Shown here piece by piece: positions 33,034 through 42,577 of a stretch of 64,000 nucleotides of DNA; within the stretch, counting starts at the first letter, position 1, and each line of letters begins with the position of its first letter. The notes beneath the pieces are model-generated. The model did no database searches, had not been told where the DNA came from, and was given only the letters and a program-made list of their open reading frames with translations. Source of the DNA: Burkholderiales bacterium (GTDB lineage: Bacteria > Pseudomonadota > Gammaproteobacteria > Burkholderiales > Burkholderiaceae_C); NCBI GenBank assembly GCA_947464185.1, contig CANHVY010000006.1, positions 37,033 through 101,032 of the forward strand, written 5' to 3'. Position numbers and translations under genes: made by a program.

Positions 33034-33953
33034 ACCTGGCTCTGCAGTCGCCGCAACCCAAGCCCCCAAGCACCCAGCGCGTCGAAGAACGGCGCGCGTG
33101 CGAGTCAGCTGGCCTTGCCGCACGGGCGCTATCCATCGCCGAAGACGCCACGGTGCAGGCCTTTGCCGTAGACGGCGCCGTGGTGCTGCGCGGGCTGTTG
33201 ACACCCGCGGAGCTGGAGGTGTTGCGCCAGGGCATCGATGCCAATCTGGCAGCGCCCAGCCCGCGTGCCCTGGTGGCCAGCCAGCCTGAAGACCCCGGCT
33301 TCTTCATCGAGGACTTCTGCAACTGGACCGACAACGAGCACTACCGACGCCTGATCTTCGACTCCGCGCTGGCGGCCGTGGCCAGCCGGCTGATGCAAAG
33401 CCGCACCGCGCGGCTGTACCACGACCACATGCTGACCAAGGAGCCGGGCACGCGCCAACCCACGCCGTGGCACCAGGACCAGCCGTACTACAACGTGGAC
33501 GGCACACAGAACGTCAGCTTCTGGATCCCCGTGGACCCGGTCAGCCGCGCCGCTACGCTGGAGTTTGCTGCCGGCACGCACCGCGGCCCCTGGCTGATGC
33601 CGCGCACCTTCATGACGAACGAGGCGCGCTGGTTTCCGGCGGGCACGCTGGCCGAGTTGCCCGACATCGAGGCCGGCCGCCACGCGCAGCCGCCCACCCA
33701 CCGCATCCTGGGCTGGGCGCTGGAGCCGGGCGATGCCGTGGCCTTCCACATGCTGACCCTGCACGCCTCGGGCGGGGTGGAGCCGGGCCGGCGCCGGCGC
33801 GTGTTCTCGGTACGCTTCCTGGGCGACGACATGCGCCATGCGCCCCGACCCTGGAAGACCTCGCCCGACTTCCCCGGCCTGGCCGAGGAGCTGCCCGCAG
33901 ACGCGCCGATGGAGCACCCGCTGTTCCCGCTGCTGTGGGGTGCGCAGCCGTGA
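33030..33953 (+). CDS. Phytanoyl-CoA dioxygenase (PhyH) family protein in the hut operon
   Basis: A 307-aa Fe(II)/2-oxoglutarate-type oxygenase. The facial triad fits 'PTPWHQDQPYYN' (H-x-D) and the distal His in 'VAFHMLTLHASGG'; the 2-oxoglutarate-binding Arg is probably in 'RRRVFSVRFLGDD'. Other family stretches are 'GAVVLRGLLTPAELEVLRQGI', 'FFIEDFCNWTDNEHYRRLIFDS' and 'VSFWIPVDPVSRAATLEFAAGTH'. Its ATG overlaps the hutC stop and its TGA overlaps hutD, so it is firmly part of the hut operon. No PhyH step is known in the standard pathway. It might oxidise a histidine derivative or other imidazole compound feeding into the pathway; that is inference from position. Confidence 0.88.
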   Translation: MNLALQSPQPKPPSTQRVEERRACESAGLAARALSIAEDATVQAFAVDGAVVLRGLLTPAELEVLRQGIDANLAAPSPRALVASQPEDPGFFIEDFCNWTDNEHYRRLIFDSALAAVASRLMQSRTARLYHDHMLTKEPGTRQPTPWHQDQPYYNVDGTQNVSFWIPVDPVSRAATLEFAAGTHRGPWLMPRTFMTNEARWFPAGTLAELPDIEAGRHAQPPTHRILGWALEPGDAVAFHMLTLHASGGVEPGRRRRVFSVRFLGDDMRHAPRPWKTSPDFPGLAEELPADAPMEHPLFPLLWGAQP

Positions 33954-34723
33954 GCGCCGTGGCCCACACCGCCCCGGGTTCAGCGGGCCTGCACCACGCC
34001 ACAGGCACCCTGCACACCGTGCGCCTGCAAGAGGCCACCGCACTGCCCTGGCGCAACGGCGGCGGGGTCACGCGCGAGCTGCTGGCCTGGGCGGCGCCGC
34101 GCCTTGATGACACGCCCGAAGGCCCTCAGGTCCAAGCCACCGATTGGGCCGTACGGGTGAGCGTGGCCGACATCACGCAGGACGGGCCTTTCTCCGCCTT
34201 CCCCGGCATCGACCGCTGCTTTGCGGTGCTGGAGGGCGACGGGGTGGTGCTCACGCTGCGCGGCGAGGATCTGCACTTGACGCCCGACAGCGACCGGCTG
34301 GCGTTTGACGGCGCGCAGGCGCCCGGCTGCCGCCTGATCAACGGGCCCACGCGCGACCTCAACCTGATGGTGCGGCACAGCGCCGGGCGGGCCTGGATGC
34401 AAAGGGCCGTGGCGGGGCAGTCGTGGCCGCCCCCCGTACCTCTTCAGCAAGCCCCCGATGCGCAGCCCCTCCGCCCGCCAGTCATGGGCTCGCAGATGAA
34501 GGGCGAAGGCTGGGCGTGGCAGGGCCTGTACACGCATGGCCCTGCTTGCGTGGACACGCCCGGCGGCCGCCTCGAACTGCAGCCCGGCACGCTGCTGTGG
34601 TCTGACGCCGGGTCTGATCACCCGCCCGAAGATGACCTGACGGCGCCCTGGTGCCTGGTCGCGGGCCGCCAGGCCTGGTGGCTGGGTCTGCAGGCCCCTG
34701 GGCCGAAAGAAGGACGCACATGA
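33950..34723 (+). CDS. hutD: HutD family protein
   Basis: The start is a GTG that overlaps the dioxygenase stop (GTGA); the longer track ORF runs through the previous gene. The 257-aa bicupin has '[22 protein letters not shown]', '[39 protein letters not shown]' and '[11 protein letters not shown]', the standard HutD signatures. HutD is conserved in hut operons and has been proposed to limit flux or modulate pathway activity; its exact biochemistry is not established. It ends in an ATGA overlap with hutI. Confidence 0.93.
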   Translation: MSAVAHTAPGSAGLHHATGTLHTVRLQEATALPWRNGGGVTRELLAWAAPRLDDTPEGPQVQATDWAVRVSVADITQDGPFSAFPGIDRCFAVLEGDGVVLTLRGEDLHLTPDSDRLAFDGAQAPGCRLINGPTRDLNLMVRHSAGRAWMQRAVAGQSWPPPVPLQQAPDAQPLRPPVMGSQMKGEGWAWQGLYTHGPACVDTPGGRLELQPGTLLWSDAGSDHPPEDDLTAPWCLVAGRQAWWLGLQAPGPKEGRT

Positions 34724-35943
34724 CGAACCGCAAGTTCACCCTCTGGCGCCACGCCCGCCTGGCCACGCTGGCCCCACCCTCGGGCTGGGGCCTGATCGAG
34801 GACGGCGCGCTGCTGACGGAAGGCGACCGCATCGCCTGGCTGGGGCCGGATGCGCAACTGCCGGTCGACCTTGCCGGTCATGAGATGCAAGAGCACGACC
34901 TGCAAGGCGCGCTGCTCACGCCAGGGCTGATCGACGCCCACACCCACCTCGTCTACGGCGGCGACCGCGCAGCAGAGTTTGAGCTGCGCTTGCAAGGCGC
35001 CACCTACGAGGAGATTGCCCGTGCCGGCGGTGGCATCCGCTCCACCGTCGCGGCCACACGGGCGGCCAGCGACGAGGCCTTGTTCGCGCTGGCCGTGCCA
35101 CGCGCCCGTGCACTGATGGCCGAAGGCGTGACCACGCTGGAGATCAAGTCTGGTTACGGCCTGGACGAGAGCACCGAAGCGCGCTGTCTGGCCGTGGCAC
35201 GGCGCCTGGGGCTTGAGCTGCCGCTGACGGTGCGCACCACCTCGCTGGGCGCGCACGCGCTGCCTACGGAGTTCGCCGGCCGGGCAGATGACTACATCGA
35301 AGCCGTCTGCGCCTGGCTGCCCGGCCAGCACGCCGCCGGCCTGGTGGACGCCGTGGACGTGTTCTGCGACACCATCGGCTTCACGCTGGCGCAGACCCGG
35401 CGCGTGTTCGACGCGGCGCGCGCGCTGGGCCTGCCCGTGAAGCTGCACGCCGAGCAGTTGAGCAACCAGGAAGGGGCCGCGTTGGCCGCGCAGTACCAGG
35501 CGCTGAGCTGCGACCACCTGGAGCACCTGTCATCGGCCGGCATTGCCGCGATGCGGCAGACCGGCACCGTGGCCATGCTGCTGCCCGGGGCCTACTACTT
35601 TCTGCGCGAGACGAAGCTCCCGCCCGTGGCCGCGCTGCGCGAAGCGGGCGTGCCGATCGCCATCGCCACCGACCACAACCCTGGTTCCTCGCCCGCGCTG
35701 TCACTGCTGCTGATGCTGAACATGGCCTGCACGCTGTTCCGCCTGACGCCTGAGGAGGCCTGGCGCGGTGTCACGCTGAACGCCGCTCGGGCGCTGGGCC
35801 TGGGCGACCGCGGCACCTTGGCCGTCGGCCAGCGGGCAGACCTGGCCGTGTGGGACGCCGAGCACCCGCGCGAGATGGCCTACCGCTTCGGCCACAACCC
35901 CTGCCGCCGCGTCGTGTGCAGCGGCATCGAAAGGCTTGCATGA
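34720..35943 (+). CDS. hutI: Imidazolonepropionase
   Basis: Hydrolyses 4-imidazolone-5-propionate to N-formimino-L-glutamate. The 407-aa amidohydrolase starts at the ATG overlapping the hutD stop. Metal-binding '[42 protein letters not shown]', then '[15 protein letters not shown]', '[32 protein letters not shown]', '[15 protein letters not shown]' and '[11 protein letters not shown]' are all standard. Length and motifs are normal. It overlaps hutG by 4 bases. Confidence 0.97.
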   Translation: MTNRKFTLWRHARLATLAPPSGWGLIEDGALLTEGDRIAWLGPDAQLPVDLAGHEMQEHDLQGALLTPGLIDAHTHLVYGGDRAAEFELRLQGATYEEIARAGGGIRSTVAATRAASDEALFALAVPRARALMAEGVTTLEIKSGYGLDESTEARCLAVARRLGLELPLTVRTTSLGAHALPTEFAGRADDYIEAVCAWLPGQHAAGLVDAVDVFCDTIGFTLAQTRRVFDAARALGLPVKLHAEQLSNQEGAALAAQYQALSCDHLEHLSSAGIAAMRQTGTVAMLLPGAYYFLRETKLPPVAALREAGVPIAIATDHNPGSSPALSLLLMLNMACTLFRLTPEEAWRGVTLNAARALGLGDRGTLAVGQRADLAVWDAEHPREMAYRFGHNPCRRVVCSGIERLA

Positions 35944-36728
35944 GTTTCACCCTGCACCGCGGCCACACGCCGCTGCTCATCAGCATGCCGCACGTGGGCA
36001 CCCACCTGCCCGAGGACCTGAAGCCGCGGCTGGTGGAGCGCGCGCTGCAAGTGGAAGACACCGACTGGCACCTGGAACGCCTCTATGCGTTCGCGAAAGA
36101 TATGGGCGCCAGCCTCATCGTGCCCGTGGAAAGCCGCATCGTCATCGACCTGAACCGCGGCAGCGACAACCAGCCCATGTACCCGGGCCGCAACAACACC
36201 GAGCTGTGCCCCACGCGGTTCTTCACGGGCGACGCGATCTACCGCGAAGGCTGCGCCCCTGACGAGGCTGAAGTGCGTGAACGCATCGCGACGCACTGGC
36301 AGCCTTATCACGACACCCTGGCCGAGGAACTGCGTCTCCTCAATGTCCTGCACGGCCACGCCGTGCTGTTCGACGCGCACAGCATCAAGGGCGAGTTGCC
36401 CTGGCTGTTCGAGGGCGCGCTGCCCGATCTGAACCTGGGCACGGTGGAGGGCCGCAGTTGCGCCTTGTCGCTGCGCGCGGCGGTCTACGCCGTCTGCCAG
36501 CGGCAGAGCGCCTACACCCATGTGCTGGACGGCCGCTTCAAGGGCGGGCACATCACGCGCCACTTCGGGCGCCCGGAAGGCGGCGTCCACGCCGTGCAAC
36601 TGGAGATGGCCTGGCGCGCCTACATGGACGAGCACCCGCCCTACGCCTGGCACGAGGCGAAGGCCGCGGCGGTGACCCCGCTGCTGCGCGAGCTGGTGCA
36701 GGTGATGATCGATTGGCGGCCGGCATGA
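35940..36728 (+). CDS. hutG: N-formylglutamate deformylase
   Basis: Hydrolyses N-formyl-L-glutamate to glutamate and formate, the last step of the five-step hut pathway. The 262-aa product shows '[18 protein letters not shown]', '[14 protein letters not shown]', '[35 protein letters not shown]', '[15 protein letters not shown]', and '[35 protein letters not shown]', matching the FGase family with its metal-binding His, Asp and Glu residues. It is distinct from arginase-like formimidoylglutamase. It overlaps hutI and hutF by ATGA. Confidence 0.96.
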   Translation: MSFTLHRGHTPLLISMPHVGTHLPEDLKPRLVERALQVEDTDWHLERLYAFAKDMGASLIVPVESRIVIDLNRGSDNQPMYPGRNNTELCPTRFFTGDAIYREGCAPDEAEVRERIATHWQPYHDTLAEELRLLNVLHGHAVLFDAHSIKGELPWLFEGALPDLNLGTVEGRSCALSLRAAVYAVCQRQSAYTHVLDGRFKGGHITRHFGRPEGGVHAVQLEMAWRAYMDEHPPYAWHEAKAAAVTPLLRELVQVMIDWRPA

Positions 36729-38086
36729 CGAGCGTGACGCACACCCCACTCCAAGGCGCGACAGGCCCCGGCGGCCACACCCCGCAGCGACTGCACGCCG
36801 CCCACGCCTGGGTGGAGGGCCGCTGGCAGGCCGAGGTGCTGCTGGAGACCACGCCTGACGGCACCTGGGGCGCGGTCACGCCGGGCGTCACCGCACCGCC
36901 AGCGGATGCGCAGCGCCTGCCCGGCCCCGTGCTGCCCGGCCTGGTCAATGCGCACAGCCACGCCTTCCAGCGCGCCTTCGCCGGCCTGGCCGAGCGGCGC
37001 GAAGGCACGCACGACGATTTCTGGAGCTGGCGCGACCGCATGTACGGCGTGGCGCTGCGCATCACGCCTGACGAACTGCAGGCTGTGGCCACCACGCTCT
37101 ACCGCGAGATGCGGGCCGGCGGCTACACCCACGTCTGCGAGTTCCACTACCTGCACCACGCCCCGGACGGCACGCCCTACCCCGATCGCGGTGCGATGGC
37201 GCGTGCGCTGGCGCGAGCCGCACAGCAGGCGGGCATCGGTCTGACCCTGCTGCCGGTGCTGTACGAGCGGGCGGGCTTCACGCAGCCCCAGCTGCGCGCC
37301 GACCAGCGCCGCTTCGCCACCACGGTGGACCAGGTCATTTCGATGCGTGACGAGATCCGCTCTTGGCGCATGAGCGGCGTGGACGCGGGCGTGGCGGTCC
37401 ACTCGCTGCGCGCCGCGCGGGGCGAGTCCATCGCCGCGCTGGCCCAGCGCTGCGCCGACGACCCCGGGCCGGTGCATGTGCACATCGCCGAGCAGACGGG
37501 CGAGGTCGAGGATTGCCTGGCCGCCACCGGCCAGCGCCCCATCGAGTGGCTGTGTGCGAACGTGCGGCTGGATGCCCGCTGGCACCTGGTGCACGCCACG
37601 CACGCCACACCTGATGAGATCGAGGCGGTGGCCCGCACGGGGGCGGGGGTCGTGGTCTGCCCCACCACCGAGGCCAACCTGGGTGACGGCCTGTTCGACC
37701 TGCCCCGCTGGCTGGCCTCGGGCGTGCCGCTGTCGATCGGCTCGGACAGCCACGTCAGCCGCCAGTGGCCGCGCGAGTTGCAGTTGCTGGAATACGGCCA
37801 GCGCCTGGTGCACCGGCGGCGCAACGTCGCCGCCGCCCCCGAATCGGGCGAGCCTTCCACGGCGCAGCGCCTGTTCCAGGCCATGCTGCAAGGTGGCGCC
37901 GCAGCCGCAGGCAGGCGGAAGGTGGGCCTCGTCCCCGGGGCCCCTGCAGACTTCCTCGTGATGGACACCACGGTCGACGCACTGGCCGGTGTGCCGCGCG
38001 AGAACCTGCTGGATGCGCTCGTCTTCGCAACAGACGTGCCCGCCTTCGCCCAGACCTGGGTGGCGGGTGTGCGGTGCACGTCGTGA
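36725..38086 (+). CDS. hutF: Formimidoylglutamate deiminase
   Basis: Converts N-formimino-L-glutamate to N-formyl-L-glutamate and ammonia. The 453-aa amidohydrolase starts at the ATG overlapping hutG. Signatures: 'GLVNAHSHAFQRAFAGLAERREGTHDDFWSWRDRMYGVALRITPDELQAVA', 'HVCEFHYLHH', 'VHVHIAEQTGEVEDCLAATGQRPIEWLCANVRLDARWHLVHATH', 'VVCPTTEANLGDGLFDLPRWLASGVPLSIGSDSHVSR'. The presence of HutF with HutG shows that the organism uses the deiminase branch, not the single-step formiminoglutamase. It is the last gene of the plus-strand hut arm. Confidence 0.96.
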   Translation: MTSVTHTPLQGATGPGGHTPQRLHAAHAWVEGRWQAEVLLETTPDGTWGAVTPGVTAPPADAQRLPGPVLPGLVNAHSHAFQRAFAGLAERREGTHDDFWSWRDRMYGVALRITPDELQAVATTLYREMRAGGYTHVCEFHYLHHAPDGTPYPDRGAMARALARAAQQAGIGLTLLPVLYERAGFTQPQLRADQRRFATTVDQVISMRDEIRSWRMSGVDAGVAVHSLRAARGESIAALAQRCADDPGPVHVHIAEQTGEVEDCLAATGQRPIEWLCANVRLDARWHLVHATHATPDEIEAVARTGAGVVVCPTTEANLGDGLFDLPRWLASGVPLSIGSDSHVSRQWPRELQLLEYGQRLVHRRRNVAAAPESGEPSTAQRLFQAMLQGGAAAAGRRKVGLVPGAPADFLVMDTTVDALAGVPRENLLDALVFATDVPAFAQTWVAGVRCTS

Positions 38087-38174
38087 TGGCAGGGCCTGGA
38101 GGGGCTGAGAGGGCTTGCGGCGGCTGCACGCAACTCCCAGCGGGTACCGGCACGATCAACGCTTCACGAGAAGA

Positions 38175-38203
38175 ATCTAGTAATTACAATAGACAGTTCT
38201 AGT
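38175..38203. promoter_or_regulatory. Direct repeat TCTAGTA x2 with inverted TTACAA/TTGTAA, AT-rich upstream region
   Basis: In the AT-rich 50 bases before the DUF4143 ATPase gene, TCTAGTA occurs at 38175 and 38197, exactly 22 bp apart (two helical turns). TTACAA follows the first copy and TTGTAA the second, in inverted orientation. This looks like a promoter with paired binding sites for a regulator. The regulator is unknown. Confidence 0.45.
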
Positions 38204-38218
38204 ATTTTGTAACTCTGC

Positions 38219-39370
38219 GTGAATCGCAACTTCCGCCGCCCCTTTGTCGCCGCCCTGGCTCGCCGCCTTGAAGCGCACCCCATCCTGATGCAGGTGCTGG
38301 TCGGCCCCCGTCAGGTGGGCAAGACCACTGGGGTGAAGCAAGTCATCGAACAGGCTGACCACCCCTCCCACTACGCCAATGCAGATGGGCTGCTGGCAAG
38401 CGACCACACCTGGCTCAGGGAGCAATGGCAGCAGGCCTTGCTGCTGGGCGAGGGCAGCCTGCTGGTGATCGACGAGATCCAGAAAGTCCCGAACTGGCCC
38501 GAGACCCTCAAGGCGCTGTGGGATGCCAGGCCCGGGTTCCTGCGCGTGGTGTTGCTGGGCTCCAGCGCGCTGCAGGTCCAGGCCGGTGTAACCGAGAGCT
38601 TGGCCGGCCGCTTCGAACTCCTGCGTGTGCACCACTGGACCTTTGCCGAACTGCAGCAGGCCTTCGGCTACGACCTGCCGCGCTATCTGGCGTACGGCGG
38701 CTACCCCGGCGCCGTGGCTTTCGAGGACGACCCGGACCGCTGGTACGCCTACATGAAGGATTCCATCGTGGAGGCCGTGATCGGCAAGGACATCCTGCAG
38801 CAACGCCGTGTGGGCAACCCCGCCTTGTTCCGACAGGCCTTCCAGATCCTGTGCCAGTACCCGGCGCAGGAGATCAGCTACACCAAGCTGCTGGGACAAC
38901 TGCAAGACCGGGGAAACACCGATCTGGTGAAGACCTACATCGAGTTGTACGCGAGCGCCTTCCTCATGCACGCACTGCAGAAGTACTCCCCCAAGGCCTG
39001 GCTCAGCCGCGGCTCCAGCCCCAAGATGCTGCCCGCCTGCCCGGCGCTGTACAGCATGGCCACAGGCGTGAACGTGACGTCCAATGCGGAACAACGAGGG
39101 CGCGCCTTCGAACTGGCGGTCGGTGCGGAGCTTGCACAGCAGCCTGGTGAGCTCACCTACTGGCGCGAGCGTCAAGACGAGGTGGACTTCGTCTACCAGA
39201 GCCGCAGTGCGCTGTATGCCATCGAGGTGAAATCGGGCCGCAGGAAGTCGGGGCGGGGGCTGGAGGCGTTTTGCAAACAGGTGCCGCAGGCCTTGCCGGT
39301 CATCGTGACACCAGACAACTTCGCGGCGTTTTCCGCCGATCCCCGCGGCTTCCTGGCCCAAGTGGCCTGA
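38219..39370 (+). CDS. AAA family ATPase with DUF4143 domain
   Basis: A GTG-started 383-aa protein. The N-terminal ATPase has Walker A 'VLVGPRQVGKTT' at about residues 27-38, Walker B 'LLVIDEIQKVPNW', sensor-1 'VVLLGSSAL' and the conserved 'ESLAGRFELLRVHHWTFAELQQAF'. The C-terminal DUF4143 domain has 'TYWRERQDEVDFVY' and 'YAIEVKSGRRKSG', whose D and E-x-K residues resemble the restriction-endonuclease-like (PD-(D/E)xK) core. Such proteins are widespread and usually of unknown function. The stop lies 5 bp before a DEAD-box helicase gene, so the two may be co-transcribed. Confidence 0.9.
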   Translation: MNRNFRRPFVAALARRLEAHPILMQVLVGPRQVGKTTGVKQVIEQADHPSHYANADGLLASDHTWLREQWQQALLLGEGSLLVIDEIQKVPNWPETLKALWDARPGFLRVVLLGSSALQVQAGVTESLAGRFELLRVHHWTFAELQQAFGYDLPRYLAYGGYPGAVAFEDDPDRWYAYMKDSIVEAVIGKDILQQRRVGNPALFRQAFQILCQYPAQEISYTKLLGQLQDRGNTDLVKTYIELYASAFLMHALQKYSPKAWLSRGSSPKMLPACPALYSMATGVNVTSNAEQRGRAFELAVGAELAQQPGELTYWRERQDEVDFVYQSRSALYAIEVKSGRRKSGRGLEAFCKQVPQALPVIVTPDNFAAFSADPRGFLAQVA

Positions 39371-39375
39371 TCCTC

Positions 39376-40911
39376 ATGTCCTTTGCCTCCTTCGCCTCCC
39401 TGGGGCTTCACCCCGACCTGCTGCGCACCCTGGCCCAGCGCGGCCACTTGCGGCCCACGACCATCCAGGCGGCGGCCATCCCCGCTGCGCTGGCGGGCCG
39501 CGACCTCATCGGCGCGGCCGTCACCGGCTCCGGCAAGACGCTGGCCTACGTGCTGCCCCTGCTGCAGAGCCTGCTGCGGCTGCTGCACACCGAGCCCGAG
39601 ACGCCGCGCCCGGCACGCGCGCTGGTGCTGGTGCCCTCGCGCGAGCTGGCGCTTCAGGTGACCGACACCTTTCTCGCCTACACCCAGGCTTTGGCACTGC
39701 GCGTGAAGGTGGTCACCCTGGTCGGCGGGGTTTCGGTCAACCCGCAGCTGATGGCGCTGCGCGGGGGGGCCGATGTGGTGGTCGCCACCCCCGGCCGGTT
39801 GCTGGATCTGGTGGCCCGGCGCCGAGCCCGAGGGCCGGAACAGGCCTACAGCGGCCTGCGACTGGACCGCCTGGAAACCCTGGTGCTGGACGAGGCCGAC
39901 CGCTTGCTGGAAGACGGCTTTGCTGACGAACTCGGCCGGGTGCTGGGCCTGCTGCCACAGCGCCGCCAGCAGTGGCTGTTCTCGGCCACTTTCGGCCCCG
40001 AGGTGATGGCCCTCGCGCAGGACCTGCTGCACGACCCGGTGGAGATCGACGTGGTGCCAGCGGCGGCGGATGAACGCCCCGTCAGATCCCCGCCCAGGCA
40101 GGCCACCGTACACCCCACCGCGCCGGAAACGTCCAACGCACCCACGCAAGCGCAGGCGGTGGCCACGGCATCGAGCCTCGCTGCGAACAGCTCACGCACG
40201 ACCCGACCAACCGCAGAGGCCACGGCCGCGCCTGGGCCCAGCCTGCCCCCCACGCTGCCCTCCACCCTGGTGCAGCGCGCGCTGCAGGTCGACACCGCCC
40301 AGCGCACCCCCTTGCTGCGCCACCTCATCCGTACCGAAGGCTGGCCGCGCGTGCTGGTGTTCGTGGCCACGCGCTACGCCACCGAACATGTGGCGGCCAA
40401 GCTCAAAGCGGCCGGCCTGCGCGCCGCGGCCCTTCATGGTGAGCTGAGCCAGGGCGCGCGCACGGGTGCGCTGGCGGACTTCCGCAGCGGCGCCGTGTGC
40501 GTGCTGGTGGCCACCGACATGGCCTCGCGCGGGCTGCACATCGAGCAGTTGCCCGCCGTGGTGAACTACGAACTCGCACGCTCGCCGGCCACGCACATCC
40601 ACCGCATCGGACGCACCGCCCGGCAGGGCGCTGCGGGCGTGGCCGTGAGCTTCATCGCCGCCGACGACCCCGCCCAGGAAGCCCACTTCCGCCTGATCGA
40701 AAAGCGCCAGGGCAAGCGGGTGGCGCGCGAGCAGGTGCCGGGCTTCGAGCCCGCGGCTTCGCCGGCTGAGGCACCTGCGCCTGAACAGGCGGACGAGCCG
40801 CCAAGCCTACGCAAGGGCCTGGACCCGCACGGCGGACTCAAGGGCCGGCGCAAGAGCCGCAAGGACAAGCTGCGCGAGGCGCTGGCCACACCGGGCGAGC
40901 CGGCACGCTAG
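39376..40911 (+). CDS. DEAD-box RNA helicase with low-complexity linker
   Basis: The ATG at 39376 (MSFASFASLGLHPDLLRTLAQRG) gives 511 aa; the track adds 35 read-through codons. Motifs: Q-motif 'TTIQAAAIPAAL', I 'AAVTGSGKT', Ia 'VPSRELALQ', Ib 'TPGRLLDL', II 'DEAD', III 'SAT', IV 'VLVFVATR', V 'VATDMASRGLHI', VI 'HRIGRTAR'. Between the two RecA domains is an Ala/Thr/Pro-rich stretch of roughly 70 residues ('PPRQATVHPTAPETSNAPTQ') that RhlE-like helicases do not normally have. The C-terminus is basic ('KGRRKSRKDKLREAL'), probably binding RNA. A second DEAD-box gene follows. Confidence 0.93.
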   Translation: MSFASFASLGLHPDLLRTLAQRGHLRPTTIQAAAIPAALAGRDLIGAAVTGSGKTLAYVLPLLQSLLRLLHTEPETPRPARALVLVPSRELALQVTDTFLAYTQALALRVKVVTLVGGVSVNPQLMALRGGADVVVATPGRLLDLVARRRARGPEQAYSGLRLDRLETLVLDEADRLLEDGFADELGRVLGLLPQRRQQWLFSATFGPEVMALAQDLLHDPVEIDVVPAAADERPVRSPPRQATVHPTAPETSNAPTQAQAVATASSLAANSSRTTRPTAEATAAPGPSLPPTLPSTLVQRALQVDTAQRTPLLRHLIRTEGWPRVLVFVATRYATEHVAAKLKAAGLRAAALHGELSQGARTGALADFRSGAVCVLVATDMASRGLHIEQLPAVVNYELARSPATHIHRIGRTARQGAAGVAVSFIAADDPAQEAHFRLIEKRQGKRVAREQVPGFEPAASPAEAPAPEQADEPPSLRKGLDPHGGLKGRRKSRKDKLREALATPGEPAR

Positions 40912-40989
40912 ACCCAGCACATCCGCCAACGTGCACGCGCCGCGGCCACCCGACAGACCGCCCGTCCCTTCTGAACAATCCGATCCCAC

Positions 40990-42510
40990 ATGACCGCTGA
41001 CCTAACCCCGCCCCGCGTTCCCACAGCACAACCCGACGAACTGGACTTCGCCAGCCTGCCCCTGGCCCCGCATGTCCAGGCCAATCTGCAGCGCCTGGGC
41101 TATCTGCAGATGACGCCGATCCAGGCGGCCACCCTGCCGCTGGCCCTGGCCGGGCGCGACCTGATCGCCCAGGCCCGCACCGGCAGCGGCAAGACCGCCG
41201 CCTACGCGCTGCCGCTGCTGGCCAACCTCAACCCGCGGCTGTTCGCGGTGCAGGCCCTGGTGCTGTGCCCCACGCGTGAGCTGGCCGAGCAGGTGACGCA
41301 GGAGATCCGCCGCCTGGCGCGCGCCGAGGACTCGATCAAGGTGCTGACGCTGTGTGGCGGCGCGACGATGCGTCCGCAGATCGCCAGCCTGGAACATGGC
41401 GCCCATGTCGTGGTGGGCACGCCAGGGCGCATCCTGGATCACCTGGCGCGCCAGACGCTCACGCTGGGTGCGCTCAACACCCTGGTGCTGGACGAGGCCG
41501 ACCGCATGCTGGACATGGGTTTTGCCGATGACATCGCCCAGGTGGTGCGCCAATGCCCCCGCGTGCGCCAGACGCTGCTGTTCTCGGCCACCTATCCCGA
41601 GGGCGTGATGGCGCTGGGCGCCAAGTACATGCGTGAGCCGCAGACCGTGAAGGTGGCCGAGCGCCACGCGGCGCAGACCATCCGCCAGCGCTTCTACGAG
41701 GTGCAGGAGCAGGAACGTCTGCATGCTGTGGGCTTGCTGCTGAACCACTACCGGCCGGTGTCGACGCTGGCTTTCTGCAACACCAAGCAGCAGTGCCGCG
41801 ACCTGGTGGCCGTGCTGCAGGCGCAGGGTCTGGTGGCGCTGGAATTGCACGGCGACCTGGACCAGCGTGACCGCGACCAGGTGCTGGTGCAGTTCGCGCA
41901 GCGCAGTTGCAGCGTGCTGGTGGCCACCGATGTGGCCGCCCGCGGCCTGGACATCAGCCAGCTCGAAGCCGTCATCAACGTGGACATCTCGCCCGAGGTG
42001 GAGGTGCACACGCACCGCATCGGGCGGGTGGGGCGGATGGCCCTGCAGGCGCCGCCCGAAAACGCCGACCCGGCCGGCGCAGGCACCGACGCCAAAGGAG
42101 GGCGCAGCGCGCCCGGACCCGCCGCGCCGGCCCCAGGCTGGGCCTTCAGCCTGGCGAGCATGGAAGAAATGGGCCGCGTGGGGCGCATCGAGGCCGCCCA
42201 AGGGGCCGAGGTCGAGTGGCACCCGCTTTCAGAACTCACCGGGCAGGCGGGCGGCGCTGCCACCGGTCCGCTGCTGCCCCCCATGGCCACGCTGCAGATG
42301 CTGGGCGGGCGCAAGGAGAAGATCCGCGCCGGCGACGTGCTGGGCGCGCTGACCAAGGACATGGGCTTTGCCGGCACCCAGATCGGCAAGATCAGCATCA
42401 ACGAGTGGTCCACCTACATCGCGGTGGAGCGTGGCATCGCCCCCGAGGTGCTGCGCCGCCTGAACGCCGGCAAGGTCAAGGGCCGCAGCGTGAAGGTGCG
42501 CATGCTTTGA
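40990..42510 (+). CDS. dbpA: ATP-dependent RNA helicase DbpA
   Basis: A 506-aa DEAD-box helicase with motif I 'ARTGSGKT', 'DEAD', 'SAT' and motif VI 'HRIGRVGR'. Its C-terminal RNA-binding domain, 'MATLQMLGGRKEKIRAGDVLGALTKDMGFAGTQIGKISINEWSTYIAVER..APEVLRRLNAGKVKGRSVKVRML', is specific for DbpA, which recognises hairpin 92 of 23S rRNA during large-subunit assembly. A Gly/Pro/Ala-rich insert of about 35 residues sits just after motif VI, where E. coli DbpA is continuous. It lies 78 bp after the other helicase gene. Confidence 0.94.
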   Translation: MTADLTPPRVPTAQPDELDFASLPLAPHVQANLQRLGYLQMTPIQAATLPLALAGRDLIAQARTGSGKTAAYALPLLANLNPRLFAVQALVLCPTRELAEQVTQEIRRLARAEDSIKVLTLCGGATMRPQIASLEHGAHVVVGTPGRILDHLARQTLTLGALNTLVLDEADRMLDMGFADDIAQVVRQCPRVRQTLLFSATYPEGVMALGAKYMREPQTVKVAERHAAQTIRQRFYEVQEQERLHAVGLLLNHYRPVSTLAFCNTKQQCRDLVAVLQAQGLVALELHGDLDQRDRDQVLVQFAQRSCSVLVATDVAARGLDISQLEAVINVDISPEVEVHTHRIGRVGRMALQAPPENADPAGAGTDAKGGRSAPGPAAPAPGWAFSLASMEEMGRVGRIEAAQGAEVEWHPLSELTGQAGGAATGPLLPPMATLQMLGGRKEKIRAGDVLGALTKDMGFAGTQIGKISINEWSTYIAVERGIAPEVLRRLNAGKVKGRSVKVRML

Positions 42511-42543
42511 ACCTCTGAAAGGCCCCGGGTGCTCAGGGTGCCA

Positions 42544-42560
42544 CGCACCAAGGTGGTGCG
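42544..42560. promoter_or_regulatory. NtrC-type binding site (CGCACCA-AGG-TGGTGCG)
   Basis: Perfect 7-bp inverted arms around 3 bp. The inner GCACCA/TGGTGC matches the NtrC consensus (TGCACCA-n3-TGGTGCA) except at the outermost base pair. It lies about 20 bp upstream of a consensus sigma-54 promoter in front of the cyanate operon, which suggests nitrogen-limitation control. Confidence 0.75.
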
Positions 42561-42577
42561 ACGCCTGGCACCGACAT

